Source of the DNA: Longitalea luteola
GTDB lineage: Bacteria; Bacteroidota; Bacteroidia; Chitinophagales; Chitinophagaceae
Assembly (NCBI RefSeq): GCF_017356035.1
Contig: NZ_JAFIQX010000004.1
Location: forward strand, 1-64,000
DNA length: 64,000 nucleotides
Direction: 5' to 3'
Part shown: piece after piece, positions 1 through 9,786 of the stretch
Layout of the letters: the number at the start of each line of letters is the position of its first letter
Numbering within the stretch: position 1 is the stretch's first letter
Notes under the pieces: generated by a model
Database searches by the model: none
The model's input: the letters and a program-made list of their open reading frames with translations, nothing else
Told to the model about the DNA's origin: nothing
Translations under genes and position numbers: made by a program

Positions 1-1
1 G

Positions 2-937
2 TTACCATATCGTTGGAATGGCATTAACATAACTGCCGCGGGCACATACAGCGACACCCTCACCAGCAAAGCAGGTTGTGACTCAATCATCAACCTCATC
101 CTGACTGTCAACACCGTTCTCAGAGACACCACCAGAGCAACCATCTGTACCAATCAGCTTCCATATCGCTGGAATGGCATTAATATAAACGCCGCTGGCA
201 CTTATAGAGACACTCTCATCAGCAGAAGCGGTTGTGACTCCATCACCAACCTCATCCTGACTGTCAATAGTATTCTCAGAGATACCACCATAGCAACCAT
301 CTGTACCAACCAGTTGCCATACCGTTGGAACGGTATTAATATTAACGCAGCCGGAACATATAAAGACACCCTCATCAGCCGAAGCGGTTGCGATTCTATC
401 ACGAACCTCATCCTGACTGTCAATAGCATTCTCAGAGATACTACCAGAGCAACCATCTGTACCAACCAGCTTCCATATAACTGGAATGGCATCAACATCA
501 ACGCCGCTGGCACTTACAGCGACACCCTCATCAGCAGCGCAGGTTGCGATTCCATCACCAACCTCATCCTTACCGTAAACAGCATCTTAACCGATACCAC
601 GACAGCAACCATCTGTACCAACCAGTTACCTTACAACTGGATCGGCAATGCCTACAACACGGCAGGCACATACAATGTCACACTCACCAGCACCGCTGGT
701 TGTGACTCTATTGCCACACTCATCCTGAACATAAATCCAACACTCAGTTCAACACAAACAGTAACCATCTGCCCAGTCCAATTACCCTATTCCTGGAATG
801 GCAACACATACAACGCCGCCGGTACCTACACAGCAACACGCACCAGCGTGGCCGGTTGCGATTCCGTTATCACATTAATACTGAATGTAAGTTCATCATT
901 TTCCAGAACGGAAAACATAGCCACTTGCGAACCTTCT
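2..937 (+). repeat. Six tandem 156-bp coding repeats (52 aa each)
   Basis: The codons for LPY + RW/NW/SW-NG recur at 2, 158, 314, 470, 626 and 782, an exact 156-base period. Copies 1 to 4 are close at DNA level; copies 5 and 6 diverge at the base level while keeping the residue pattern. The array runs off the left edge, so the copy number is a minimum. Confidence 0.95.
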
Positions 938-2086
938 TACCGGTTACCAAATGGCACTGTTGCAACGGCCAGTGGTGTATATACCTCCACCTTTACGAAC
1001 CAGGCAGGTTGCGACAGCACCATAATAACGAACCTGACCTTGCAGCCTTCACCCAACTTAAAGGTGAATAATCCAGCTGCTGAATGTAAACCAACCATCG
1101 ATATTACAGCAGCAGCAATTACCGCTGGTAGCGACCCGGATCTCATCCTTTCTTACTGGACGAACCCAACCGCTACCAGTCCGCTCACTACTCCAAATGC
1201 TGTAAGCAACAATGGCATATATTATATCAAAGCAACAAATGCTGCAGGCTGCCAAAGCATTAAATCGGTATCCGTTCAAATAAACCGGGCGCCCACGGCC
1301 AACATTACAGCTGGTAATATTTGCCCCGGCGTAAAAACTAAGTTAACGATCACCTTCTCTGGTCAGGCCCCATTCGGTGTAACCTATACTGATGGCACTG
1401 CCAATTACACCTTCAATAACATCTCAACATCAGTATATGAAACAGAAATTGCGCCAATAACAAATACCACATATACTATTACCAGCGTATCGGATGCCTT
1501 GTGCACGAATACTGCCGTGAATGCATCTGCTACCGCTAACCTGATCATTCCGCCTGCTGGTTTAAGGTATAACGAAGTATTAACCGGCATTAATCAGTCT
1601 ACCCAACTGAGGGCGCGTGATCTCGGCAGCAATTACGCCTATAAATGGACACCATCCATAGGTTTAAGCAAGAGCGATATAAGAACCCCTGTGTTCAACT
1701 ATTCTCAACGCATGGATTATCTCATCTATATAACATCAGATGGTGGCTGTATAGTGGTTGATACCCAAACCGTAAAAGTGATCGCCCGCACACAGGTTAA
1801 TGAGCCGCCTAACCTGTGGGTGCCCACAGCCTGGTCGCCACATAATAAAGATGGCCATAATGATCTCCTGTTCCCATTCACCGTTAACATAGTTGAGCTG
1901 CGGTATTTCCGGGTATTCAACAGATGGGGCGAGCTGGTATTTGAGACCAGAGAATTAGGCAAAGGCTGGGATGGCATTTACAAAGGAGTGCCACAGGTGA
2001 TGGACACTTATACATGGACGGTGGAAGCGGTAGGTAATGATGGTACCGTATTCAAGAAAGCAGGTAATGCAATGTTGTTACGATAA
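2..2086 (+). CDS. T9SS type B sorted repeat protein (gliding motility-associated C-terminal domain), 5' truncated
   Basis: The reading frame is open from base 2, so the start lies before the window; a TTG at 314 is only an internal codon. It is a large secreted or surface protein. The N-terminal visible part is six 52-residue units, each with a conserved Cys pair (ATICTNQLPY... and SGCDSI...), then a diverged seventh unit, then Ig/PKD-like segments. The last ~95 residues (NLWVPTAWSPHNKDGHND ... NRWGELVFET ... GWDGIYKG) match the CHU_C or type B sorting domain, which directs export by the type IX secretion system. The PorP/SprF gene starts 11 bases downstream, the usual partner arrangement for type B substrates. 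Substrate or adhesive target cannot be read from sequence. Confidence 0.9.
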   Translation, partial: LPYRWNGINITAAGTYSDTLTSKAGCDSIINLILTVNTVLRDTTRATICTNQLPYRWNGININAAGTYRDTLISRSGCDSITNLILTVNSILRDTTIATICTNQLPYRWNGININAAGTYKDTLISRSGCDSITNLILTVNSILRDTTRATICTNQLPYNWNGININAAGTYSDTLISSAGCDSITNLILTVNSILTDTTTATICTNQLPYNWIGNAYNTAGTYNVTLTSTAGCDSIATLILNINPTLSSTQTVTICPVQLPYSWNGNTYNAAGTYTATRTSVAGCDSVITLILNVSSSFSRTENIATCEPSYRLPNGTVATASGVYTSTFTNQAGCDSTIITNLTLQPSPNLKVNNPAAECKPTIDITAAAITAGSDPDLILSYWTNPTATSPLTTPNAVSNNGIYYIKATNAAGCQSIKSVSVQINRAPTANITAGNICPGVKTKLTITFSGQAPFGVTYTDGTANYTFNNISTSVYETEIAPITNTTYTITSVSDALCTNTAVNASATANLIIPPAGLRYNEVLTGINQSTQLRARDLGSNYAYKWTPSIGLSKSDIRTPVFNYSQRMDYLIYITSDGGCIVVDTQTVKVIARTQVNEPPNLWVPTAWSPHNKDGHNDLLFPFTVNIVELRYFRVFNRWGELVFETRELGKGWDGIYKGVPQVMDTYTWTVEAVGNDGTVFKKAGNAMLLR

Positions 2087-2097
2087 AAATTTGCGTT

Positions 2098-3111
2098 ATG
2101 AAACGAAAACTTACTACTACAATTGCAATGATATGGATGCTTATTCCGGGCTTCGCATGGACCCAGGACCCAAGCTTTTCCCAATTCTTTGCTTCACCAT
2201 TAAATATCAATCCGGGTTTAACGGCGAATATCAATAGCAAATGGCGCCTGGTCACCAATTTCCGGGACCAGTGGATAGGCCCTGCCAGTCCATACACGAC
2301 CGGAACGGTCTCATTTGACAGCAAGATCATGAAAGATAAACTGCCTGAAACGAGCGTGTTTGGATTGGGCGGCATGTTGATGTACGATTATGCGATGTCA
2401 GGCATTCATAAAAGCGTATATGGATCTGTGAATGTATCGTATAACATTACATTATCAGATAATATGGGCGATCACCGGTTGGGAATAGGCGTGGGGGGCA
2501 TAGTTGCCAGCAAACGCATAGAATTTCACCGCCTCATTTATCCTGAACAATTTACCGGCAATGGATTCAATACCAATTTACCATCGGGAGAAGCCGCACG
2601 CACGAATATGAAACCCTATTTTTCCTCCAGTGCCGGCGCCACGTACAGCTATACCAATGACAGAAGCAATTTCGATGCAGGCGTTGCGGTATTCCATTTG
2701 AACAGGCCCAGGCAAACAGTGCTCGACGATCCTAACAAATACCTGGCCATGCGGAAGGTAGCGCACGCCAATTTCGAGACCTATCTCAATGATTATATCC
2801 TGCTCAACACCAACGGCATTTACCAGGAACAATCAAAGGCCAGCTATTTTTCAGTTGGCGGGGCACTTGGCTTTTTCATTAATGAAACCGGCGAAGATCA
2901 GATCTTATACCTCGGGCTTTGGTACTGGTCGAAAAATGCCATTATCCCATACGTTGGTTTGCGTTATAAAACCATGCAATTCGGCTTATCCTATGACATT
3001 ACTGTTTCCAAACTCAGCGAGGCCGAACAAAAACCGAAAACATTCGAACTTTCTTTTATACTTCGGGGAGATGACCACAAGGACGGTGTCATCTGGTGCC
3101 CCTGGAAATAG
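2098..3111 (+). CDS. PorP/SprF family type IX secretion system membrane protein
   Basis: The 337-residue product starts with a signal peptide (MKRKLTTTIAMIWMLIPGFAWTQ) followed by DPSFSQFFASPLNINPGLT, the hallmark N-terminus of the PorP/SprF family. This is an outer-membrane beta-barrel family that works with T9SS type B substrates, anchoring or helping export of the neighbouring large protein. The length and the glycine/aromatic-rich strands ending in a charged tail fit the family. It follows the repeat protein by 11 bases, so the two are almost certainly one transcript. No regulatory site is visible in the gap. The specific role (gliding or adhesin surface retention) is inferred from the partner gene. 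Confidence 0.93.
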   Translation: MKRKLTTTIAMIWMLIPGFAWTQDPSFSQFFASPLNINPGLTANINSKWRLVTNFRDQWIGPASPYTTGTVSFDSKIMKDKLPETSVFGLGGMLMYDYAMSGIHKSVYGSVNVSYNITLSDNMGDHRLGIGVGGIVASKRIEFHRLIYPEQFTGNGFNTNLPSGEAARTNMKPYFSSSAGATYSYTNDRSNFDAGVAVFHLNRPRQTVLDDPNKYLAMRKVAHANFETYLNDYILLNTNGIYQEQSKASYFSVGGALGFFINETGEDQILYLGLWYWSKNAIIPYVGLRYKTMQFGLSYDITVSKLSEAEQKPKTFELSFILRGDDHKDGVIWCPWK

Positions 3112-3245
3112 CTGCTATTTGGCGGCATGTCATGACGAACAGCCCTAAATAATCTACCAAACCGCCCCGGTCATCACATACTTTATCGGTCAGGAATTCG
3201 TTAAGAACAGAGCTTTATGCTGAAACAGGCTTTTCAGTGTAAAGC

Positions 3246-3281
3246 TTTGTATTTTTTTAAGTATTCAGCAGTTATTTTTGC
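3246..3281 (+). promoter_or_regulatory. Bacteroidota-type promoter for the AsmA-like gene
   Basis: A TTTG at 3246-3249 (-33-like) and TATTTTTGC at 3273-3281, which fits the Bacteroidota -7 consensus TAnnTTTGC, are separated by 23 bases. The CDS starts about 48 bases downstream. Confidence 0.55.
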
Positions 3282-3329
3282 ACCGGCATTGCCTTTAAGG
3301 CCCTACAGAATCCCCAAACCAATTCGTCC

Positions 3330-6300
3330 ATGAAAAGCAAGACGCGAAAAAGGCTTATTCGCTTTCTGTTGATCCCGGTTATTGTCCTGGTGTTGTTGGT
3401 AGCAACGGCATTTACCATGCTGGTTACCCAGCAATCAAGGCTGGTTAAACTGGCGGTTAAAGAGTTCAATAAAAAATTGTCGGGCACCATCTCTGTCGAA
3501 AGCAGTAAGATTTCCTTATTTGAAAATTTTCCATATATATCGGTGCGGCTGAACAATGTGCGCCTCTATGGCGGCAAAAGCACCACACAAAAGCCCTTGT
3601 TCCAGGCAGAACGGATGTTTGCGGGGTTTAGCCTCAAAGATATTCTTAACCAAAATTATAATGTAAAGGTGATCGGCATGAAGAACGGGCACCTTGACGT
3701 AGTGGCCGAGAAGAATGGGCAGGTAAACATTGTAGAGGCCAGCCGCATCACCAGCGACACTACTACTGCAACGGATACGGCGCAGTCGCCCCTGAAACTG
3801 GATATCAGGAAGATCATTTTACGCAACATGGCGATCTCTTATCTCGACAAACCCAGCGGTCGCCATATCGTTACACAGATAGAACGCATCCAATCCTCCG
3901 TTCAGAACGATAGTTTGAAAATAAATGCCGCACTTACCGGCAAATTCGTCATCGATTATACGAGTCCGGGCAATTCAACCCTGTTCCGCCAGAAACACCT
4001 TGAAACAGATCTGGCCGTTTTGTATGAAAAAAGCACGGAACTGGTGACGATAAATACCGGTAAATTGAAAGTGGAAGACGCCGTTTTCAATATTACCGGC
4101 TCGGCCAGCCTGCAACAAAATAACAATGCTGTTGATATAAAATTTGGCGGCGACAAACCCGACCTGCAACAATTGTTTGCCTTTGTGCCAGAATCAGTAG
4201 CCAAACAATTGAAACATTTTCGCTACGACGGACATGTGAACTTTGAAGGAACCGTAAAGGGAAGTCTCGCCAACGGACAAATGCCCCGTATAGACGTTTC
4301 TTTCGGCTGTACGAAAGCCTGGCTGCACAATACCCAATCCGACAAAAAGCTCGACTCCCTGGCCTTTAAAGGCTATTACACCAACGGCGACCAGAAGAAT
4401 TCGACCACCTCTGAATTACGCCTGCTCGGTGTACATGCAAAACCAGGCACCGGTATTTTCGACGGAAATTTCATCATGCGCAATTTCGACAATCCGAAAA
4501 TACTCATGCAGGTCGATTCAGATCTCGAGCTTGGATTCATCGGCGCATTCCTGGGTATTAAGGACCTGCAGCGCATCACCGGCCAGATCAGCCTTAAAAT
4601 GAATTTTAAAGAACTGGTCGATATGAGTATGCCCGAACAACAGGTGGGCCGACTCACCGAGGGTGTTCAAAGCGAACTCACCGTAAAGAACCTCACTTTC
4701 CGCATTCCCAATTATCCATATAATGTAGAACGGCTGAACCTCCATGCCGACATGAAGAATGGTTTTGTGCGCCTGGATTCACTGGCCTGCAGGATCGGTC
4801 AGTCAGATTTCTATTTGAACGGGTCGCTGAGCGATCTGCCTGCCATCTTCCATCACCAGACGAAACCGGTAGTAGCTACGTTGAATGCCCGTAGCCAGAA
4901 AATGGTCCTGCGCGAACTGTTGAATATCGACACGACAAAGAATCGTAGAGGCAAAGAAGAGATCTATGGTTTCAATATAGGTGTATCGCTTACCACTTCA
5001 GTAAACGAATTGCTGCATCCCAATCCACTGCCTAAAGGCATTGTGAAGATCGAGCGCCTCAACGCTGGTTTTAAACGCTACCCGCATACCTTTCATGATT
5101 TTGGTGCCGAACTTACCATTGCCGATACCTCCCTGCGGTTAAAGAATTTCGCCGGTCTTATCGACAGTACCGACATTGCATTCAGCGGCCGGGTGAACAA
5201 CTATGCCCTGTGGTTCGACTCAGTGAAAAAAGGCAGAACGGAGATCGCATTCGACCTGAAATCAAAACGGCTGGCCTTACGAGACCTGTTGGGACGGCGC
5301 AGCAAGCGATCGGTTCCAAAAGCGTTTCACGACGAAGTTGCCACCAATGTGTGGCTGCGCTCAAAGACCATGCTGCGGTATGATTCTGTCTTCAAATTTG
5401 CCAAAATAAAATTAGCCAACGTTTCCGGCCACCTGACAAAACATGCGTTTGAGCTCGACAGCATCAAAGGCACCGTGATGTTCAACACCGAAAACTTCAT
5501 CAAAATAGATACTCTTACAGGTAAAGTGGGGAGAAGCGACTTTGACATCAACATGCGCCTGTATACCGGTAAAGACAGCACCCGGCGGATGAAGGAAAAC
5601 TATCTGCGCTTCAATTCACGCTTCCTCGATGTTGACCAGATGACCAATTACAAATTCGATATGACGATGGAGAAACCCAGACCGAGACGCCGCAGGGGAG
5701 GTGATACATCGGCAGCGCCGGAAGCAGCTGTGCCAGTTCAAACAGTTTCTTCACCATCGGTTCATGCGAAAGCCTTCAATATTTTCCAGGTGCCTTTTGT
5801 CGATTTTAAGGCATCGGTGAACATTGGGAAAATAAAGTACCGCCGGTTATGGATAAAGAACGTGGCCAGCAATGTACGCATGCTCGAAAATCACCACCTG
5901 TACCTCGATACCCTGCACATGGAAATGGCAGGAGGAAAGATAGATGCCCGCGCTCATTTCAATGGCAATAACCCCGAAAAGATCTATCTGAGAAGCCGCA
6001 TTAAAGTAGATGATATTGACCTGGAAAAAATGATGCTGAAGCTCGATTACCTTGGGCAGGATTACGTCATCAACAAAAATATCAGGGGCCATATAACCGG
6101 ACAGGTAAAAGGTTATATGCGCATACATCCAGACTTAACGCCGATGCTGGATCAGTCGCAGGCGCAGCTCGATATAAATATTTATAATGGAGAACTGATC
6201 AATTTTGCGCCCATGGCAGCCATGTCGGCCTATTTCAAGGACAAGAACATGATGAAGGTACGCTTTGATACCTTGCGCAATGTGCTTACCTTCAAAGACA

Positions 6301-6593
6301 ATACGCTGAACATTCCTACCATGAACATCAACTCCTCCCTGGGCTTCCTGGAATTCTCCGGTACCCAGTCGCTGGATATGAATATGCAATACTATGTGCG
6401 CATTCCCCTTAAAATGGTAACCCAGGTAGGTTTCCGCATGTTGTTCAATAAAAAGCAGGAGGAAGTAGACCCCGATCAGGTGGATGCCATCGAATACCGG
6501 GACAAGGATAGGCGCGTTCGATTTATGAACCTGACCATTACCGGCACACCGGACAACTATAAAGTCAATTTGGGCAAACCTAAGAAGGCTTAA
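3330..6593 (+). CDS. AsmA family protein
   Basis: This 1087-residue protein has one N-terminal membrane anchor (about residues 10-32, FLLIPVIVLVLLVATAFTML). The AsmA-type start of the mature region follows, VESSKISLFENFPYISVRLNNVRLYG. The long beta-rich body suits the repeating beta-groove fold of AsmA/TamB/YhdP proteins, inner-membrane anchored periplasmic bridges linked to lipid transport and outer-membrane assembly. A Pro/Arg-rich linker (PRPRRRRGGDTS) near residues 780-800 separates a C-terminal AsmA-like domain (about 830-1087). It has its own promoter and is not in an operon. The final Ala codon and the TAA stop lie inside a heptanucleotide array (first unit CTTAACG at 6589-6595), so the natural C-terminus may have been altered. 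Its exact cargo is unknown. Confidence 0.85.
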   Translation: MKSKTRKRLIRFLLIPVIVLVLLVATAFTMLVTQQSRLVKLAVKEFNKKLSGTISVESSKISLFENFPYISVRLNNVRLYGGKSTTQKPLFQAERMFAGFSLKDILNQNYNVKVIGMKNGHLDVVAEKNGQVNIVEASRITSDTTTATDTAQSPLKLDIRKIILRNMAISYLDKPSGRHIVTQIERIQSSVQNDSLKINAALTGKFVIDYTSPGNSTLFRQKHLETDLAVLYEKSTELVTINTGKLKVEDAVFNITGSASLQQNNNAVDIKFGGDKPDLQQLFAFVPESVAKQLKHFRYDGHVNFEGTVKGSLANGQMPRIDVSFGCTKAWLHNTQSDKKLDSLAFKGYYTNGDQKNSTTSELRLLGVHAKPGTGIFDGNFIMRNFDNPKILMQVDSDLELGFIGAFLGIKDLQRITGQISLKMNFKELVDMSMPEQQVGRLTEGVQSELTVKNLTFRIPNYPYNVERLNLHADMKNGFVRLDSLACRIGQSDFYLNGSLSDLPAIFHHQTKPVVATLNARSQKMVLRELLNIDTTKNRRGKEEIYGFNIGVSLTTSVNELLHPNPLPKGIVKIERLNAGFKRYPHTFHDFGAELTIADTSLRLKNFAGLIDSTDIAFSGRVNNYALWFDSVKKGRTEIAFDLKSKRLALRDLLGRRSKRSVPKAFHDEVATNVWLRSKTMLRYDSVFKFAKIKLANVSGHLTKHAFELDSIKGTVMFNTENFIKIDTLTGKVGRSDFDINMRLYTGKDSTRRMKENYLRFNSRFLDVDQMTNYKFDMTMEKPRPRRRRGGDTSAAPEAAVPVQTVSSPSVHAKAFNIFQVPFVDFKASVNIGKIKYRRLWIKNVASNVRMLENHHLYLDTLHMEMAGGKIDARAHFNGNNPEKIYLRSRIKVDDIDLEKMMLKLDYLGQDYVINKNIRGHITGQVKGYMRIHPDLTPMLDQSQAQLDINIYNGELINFAPMAAMSAYFKDKNMMKVRFDTLRNVLTFKDNTLNIPTMNINSSLGFLEFSGTQSLDMNMQYYVRIPLKMVTQVGFRMLFNKKQEEVDPDQVDAIEYRDKDRRVRFMNLTITGTPDNYKVNLGKPKKA

Positions 6594-6698
6594 CGCAGAA
6601 CGCAGAACGCTTAACGCGCAGCGCATAACGCAGAACGTTCCGTATTAAACCTTGCGCCTTTAGCCTTGAGCCTTCAGCCTTGCGCCTTCAGCCTTTTC
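6589..6698. repeat. Two heptanucleotide arrays between convergent gene ends
   Basis: Array 1 (6589-6637) reads CTTAACG CAGAACG CAGAACG, then CTTAACG CGCAGCG CATAACG CAGAACG, that is seven units of nnnAACG type. Array 2 (6650-6691, trailing to 6698) is six units of CCTTnnG. The AsmA stop TAA (6591-6593) and the sigma factor stop (TCA on +, 6674-6676) are both inside units. Confidence 0.9.
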
Positions 6699-7936
6699 AG
6701 TACTTTCATAAGCGTATTCTTTTCAGATATGGAGGTACTGAGCGTGATCGCCTGCTCATAATGTATTTTCGCTTTCTCAATATTGGTATCCGCATACAAA
6801 TATCCCAGCAGCGCATGATAGTAATTGAGATCGGTCAGGTTTAATTTTTTCACTTCCTGGATAGCCTGTTTATGACCGTACACTTTGCCAATGGCAAAAG
6901 CCCTGTTCAGCGCCGTGAGCGGCGAATATTCAAGAATGATGAGTTGATTGTATAATTGTAAGATATGCTCCCATTTATTTTGACCGGTAGGCGTAGTATG
7001 CCAGTAGGCAATACCGGCTTCCAGGTGATATTTCGAGATCTCATTGCCCAAACAGGCATTCACGAGGTAATAATTCCCTTTCGCTATCAGCTCTTTGCTC
7101 CATAAACTTTTATCCTGCTCTTCAAACAAAATGGCTTCACCCGCATCATTGGCCCTGGCATCGAGCCGTGAGCTCTGAAAACACATCAGGGCGAGCAGGG
7201 CATTGGTTTCAGTGGTATTCGTGGCGGCATGCTCCGTTAAAACAAGCGTCAACCTGATAGCTTCAGAACAAAGATCTTTTCTGATCAAATGATCGTCTGT
7301 TTTGGAAAAATAACCTTCGTTGAACAACAGGTACAAAACCCGTAATACGGCTTCCAGCCGGGCCGGCGATGCATCCACAGGGTGGGAGAGTGCATGTTTG
7401 AATGACGGATTACGCAGGTTGGCCCTGGCGCGTAACAATCGCTTTTTGATCGTTTCTGTTTTTGCGAGGAACGCGCTGGCAATTTCTTCAATACTGAACC
7501 CGCAAAGAATTTTCAGCGCTAAACAGATCTGCGCTTCTGTTGAATTTACCGGATTGCAAACAGCAAAGATCATCGCCAGCTGGCTGTCGGATATGATCTG
7601 GTGGGTAAAATCCAGGTCCTGCTCTATCTCCAGTTCATTATTGCCGATGATAAGCGGAAGAGTGCCTTTGATCTTTGATTCAAAAAGGTTAACCCGCTTC
7701 AGATAGTCTCTTGTTTTGTTCTTCGCAACGGTGTACAACCAGGCCGTAGGGTTTTCGGGTTTGCCATTCACCCGCCACACTTCGGCTGCTTTTAAAAAAG
7801 TTTCGCTTACGATATCCTCTGCAATTTCAATGGCATGGAGGCCAAAAAGACGGCCTATTACAGCCGTCATTTTGCTATACTCCATCCTGAAAAGTTGCGG
7901 TAAAAGCTCATTATGCGAATTCGCAAATGTCTCCAT
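6674..7936 (-). CDS. ECF sigma factor with long C-terminal extension (ECF42-like, DUF6596)
   Basis: The 420-residue protein has sigma-70 region 2 at its N-terminus (EIAEDIVSETFLKAAEVW, then AWLYTVAKNKTRDYLKR). Region 4 lies around residues 120-175 (FSIEEIASAFLAKTETIKKRLLRAR). A ~200-residue TPR-like C-terminal domain follows (SRLDARANDAG, ALNRAFAIGKVYG, YHALLGYLYADTNIEKAKIHYEQA). This layout is that of the ECF42/DUF6596 sigma factors, which lack an anti-sigma gene and are encoded beside DGPF/YciI proteins, exactly as here (the DGPF gene is 5 bases upstream). The C-terminal domain probably controls activity. The last residues (KAQG) and stop are encoded by a heptanucleotide array. The target regulon is unknown. 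Confidence 0.9.
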   Translation of the reverse strand: METFANSHNELLPQLFRMEYSKMTAVIGRLFGLHAIEIAEDIVSETFLKAAEVWRVNGKPENPTAWLYTVAKNKTRDYLKRVNLFESKIKGTLPLIIGNNELEIEQDLDFTHQIISDSQLAMIFAVCNPVNSTEAQICLALKILCGFSIEEIASAFLAKTETIKKRLLRARANLRNPSFKHALSHPVDASPARLEAVLRVLYLLFNEGYFSKTDDHLIRKDLCSEAIRLTLVLTEHAATNTTETNALLALMCFQSSRLDARANDAGEAILFEEQDKSLWSKELIAKGNYYLVNACLGNEISKYHLEAGIAYWHTTPTGQNKWEHILQLYNQLIILEYSPLTALNRAFAIGKVYGHKQAIQEVKKLNLTDLNYYHALLGYLYADTNIEKAKIHYEQAITLSTSISEKNTLMKVLKRLKAQG

Positions 7937-7941
7937 GTTGC

Positions 7942-8286
7942 TTAATTGTTCTCTCCGGGTGTCAACAGGGCCCTTACTTCAACGCTGCCACCCATTTTAA
8001 GGATCGGGTTACCCTTCGCCAGCTCGATGGCTTCGTCAATAGTTGTCGTTTTTACAACAATATAGCCCCTGACGAATTCCTTGATCTCTGTGAACGGGCC
8101 ATCGGTGACAATATTGTCCGGCAGCACCGTTTTGGCCTGTCCCATAGACAACCGGTTGCCTTTGTCAACCAGTTTATTTTGCGCGGCAATACCGGCCAGC
8201 CAGTTCATTCGCTCCTGCATTTGCTCAGGCGTTGGAGTATCGGGTGCCGGATTACTGTTTCTGAAGATCAGCATAAACTCTTTCAT
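7942..8286 (-). CDS. YciI/DGPF domain protein
   Basis: This small protein begins MKEFMLIFRNSN and carries the signature DGPFTEIKEFVRGYIVV. It belongs to the YCII-related (DGPF) family, an alpha/beta ferredoxin-like fold with no settled biochemical role. I chose the internal ATG at 8286 because the family begins at MKEFMLI; an upstream ATG at 8310 would add MQTQNCTI. It is the first gene of a two-gene unit with the ECF42-like sigma factor (5-base gap). That conserved pairing suggests it is part of, or a target of, the sigma factor circuit. Function is inferred only from this association. Confidence 0.88.
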   Translation of the reverse strand: MKEFMLIFRNSNPAPDTPTPEQMQERMNWLAGIAAQNKLVDKGNRLSMGQAKTVLPDNIVTDGPFTEIKEFVRGYIVVKTTTIDEAIELAKGNPILKMGGSVEVRALLTPGENN

Positions 8287-8349
8287 GATCGTACAATTTT
8301 GTGTTTGCATGATAACGATTGAAAGGTAAACGGGGGGACAAAAACATCC

Positions 8350-8401
8350 AAAAAAATAAATGCCCGGTAAGCCGGTATCACCTGATACCAGCCCCGGGCA
8401 T
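8350..8401 (-). terminator. Intrinsic terminator after the TlpA-like gene
   Basis: ATGCCCGG (8360-8367) pairs with CCGGGCAT (8394-8401), with an inner stem GGTATCA/TGATACC. On the minus strand it is followed by a T-rich run (8350-8359). It lies just past the stop of the 8422-9786 gene. Confidence 0.8.
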
Positions 8402-8421
8402 GCCTGTTTAGCTGTATAATT

Positions 8422-9786
8422 TTATTTATTAAGTGTGTTCAGCAACAATTCCTTCAATTCGGGCATCGAAGGACGTGGGGAATCTACTGTAACAATTTTC
8501 CCTTCCTGGTCAAACACCAGGAAACGGGGAATACCGTGAATGTCGTAATATTTGGTGAAATCGCTCCAGCCTTTAGCGTATAGCTGAATGCCGCCCAACT
8601 GTTCTTTCTCTACAAAATTTTTCCATTTCTCTTTGTCCTTTTCTTCATCTACCGAAATGGATACAAAGGCAATGTTCTTATCCCTCAACTCTTCTTCCAG
8701 CTTTTTTAAATGCGGGATCTCCTTTTTACAGGGACCGCACCACGTAGCCCATACATCCACCAGCACTACTTTTCCTTTCAGGCTGGCCATACTAACCGGA
8801 TTCCCGTTTTTATCAGGGTACGAAAAATTAAATGCCTTATCGCCTTTTTTATACGTGCTCAGCTTTTTCAATGCCCGTGCATACCTCGCCTGCATGGAAT
8901 CAGTTATCAGGTATTTTTTTACCGGTTCAATTTCTTCATTGAATTTTTCCAGGGATCTGTAACCAGCCATCTGGTTTTCCACATAAACGCCCCGGATGGT
9001 ATCATTGCCAAAATAACCAAGGATCTCGGGCAACGATAACCTTGCATTTGCTTCAGGTTCCTTTACCCTGGTATATACATAAGTTGCGTACAACCTTATG
9101 AGATCAACCCCATAACCGGAATATAAAACGGCACTATTGGCAAACTTATTAGGTTGGTAGATACTTGCGTAATAGGGAATAATATCATTTTTACCAGGAT
9201 GCTTGCTATTAGGCGTAAACAGAAACTTTAAAGCAGCATGTTCAATGTCAATATCGATCGATCTTTTCAGCAGTTCATTGAAAGCCGCATTCGGCGTATT
9301 TACTTTTTTCTTGAATGCTTCCGCCTTTGGTAAAAAGCCGGCCAGGGTAGGAAAGAAGCTGGCATAAGTAACGGTATCTTTCCGGGGAAACACACTCATG
9401 CGGGTTACCGGCTGTGAGTAGCTGATCCATTCTTTCAGTATTTTATTTTCCGGCGAAGGTTGTATAAGTTCATAACCATCGTCATTGATAGTGATCTGAA
9501 ATTTATCGCCATCTTTTAAGTAGAAGCGGATAAAACTTCTCTTTTGCTGATCGCTTAAAAAATAAAACCCGCTTTTAAGCGGATGAGGCAATGCAAAAGC
9601 AAATTGATGATTATTCACCCGGGCTGTTGCCAGTTCCAGTTTCTCCCCCTGCTGAACATCATACAGAACAAGCGATTGCAAATTCTCTTTGTTGACCGTA
9701 CCCTGCACAATGGTCAATTTGCCCTGCGCAGCTACTACGGAAGTGGCAAGGCAAAACAATACACTAAATAATACCCTGATTCTCAT
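8422..9786 (-). CDS. TlpA-family thiol-disulfide oxidoreductase with N-terminal DUF4369-like domain
   Basis: The 454-residue protein has a signal peptide (MRIRVLFSVLFCLATSVVAAQG). Residues ~22-120 resemble DUF4369 (VQGTVNKENLQSLVLYD), the middle is helical, and the C-terminal thioredoxin/AhpC-TSA domain runs from ~315 to 454. The active site WATWCGPCKKE is intact, followed by SISVDEEKDKEKW and the cis-Pro loop GIPRFLVFD. Such proteins work in the periplasm, reducing or resolving disulfides in exported proteins. It is monocistronic, with its own terminator. It diverges from the ECF sigma gene of the SusCD locus (214-base gap) and may be served by the same physiological cue; that link is inference. 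Confidence 0.92.
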   Translation of the reverse strand: MRIRVLFSVLFCLATSVVAAQGKLTIVQGTVNKENLQSLVLYDVQQGEKLELATARVNNHQFAFALPHPLKSGFYFLSDQQKRSFIRFYLKDGDKFQITINDDGYELIQPSPENKILKEWISYSQPVTRMSVFPRKDTVTYASFFPTLAGFLPKAEAFKKKVNTPNAAFNELLKRSIDIDIEHAALKFLFTPNSKHPGKNDIIPYYASIYQPNKFANSAVLYSGYGVDLIRLYATYVYTRVKEPEANARLSLPEILGYFGNDTIRGVYVENQMAGYRSLEKFNEEIEPVKKYLITDSMQARYARALKKLSTYKKGDKAFNFSYPDKNGNPVSMASLKGKVVLVDVWATWCGPCKKEIPHLKKLEEELRDKNIAFVSISVDEEKDKEKWKNFVEKEQLGGIQLYAKGWSDFTKYYDIHGIPRFLVFDQEGKIVTVDSPRPSMPELKELLLNTLNK

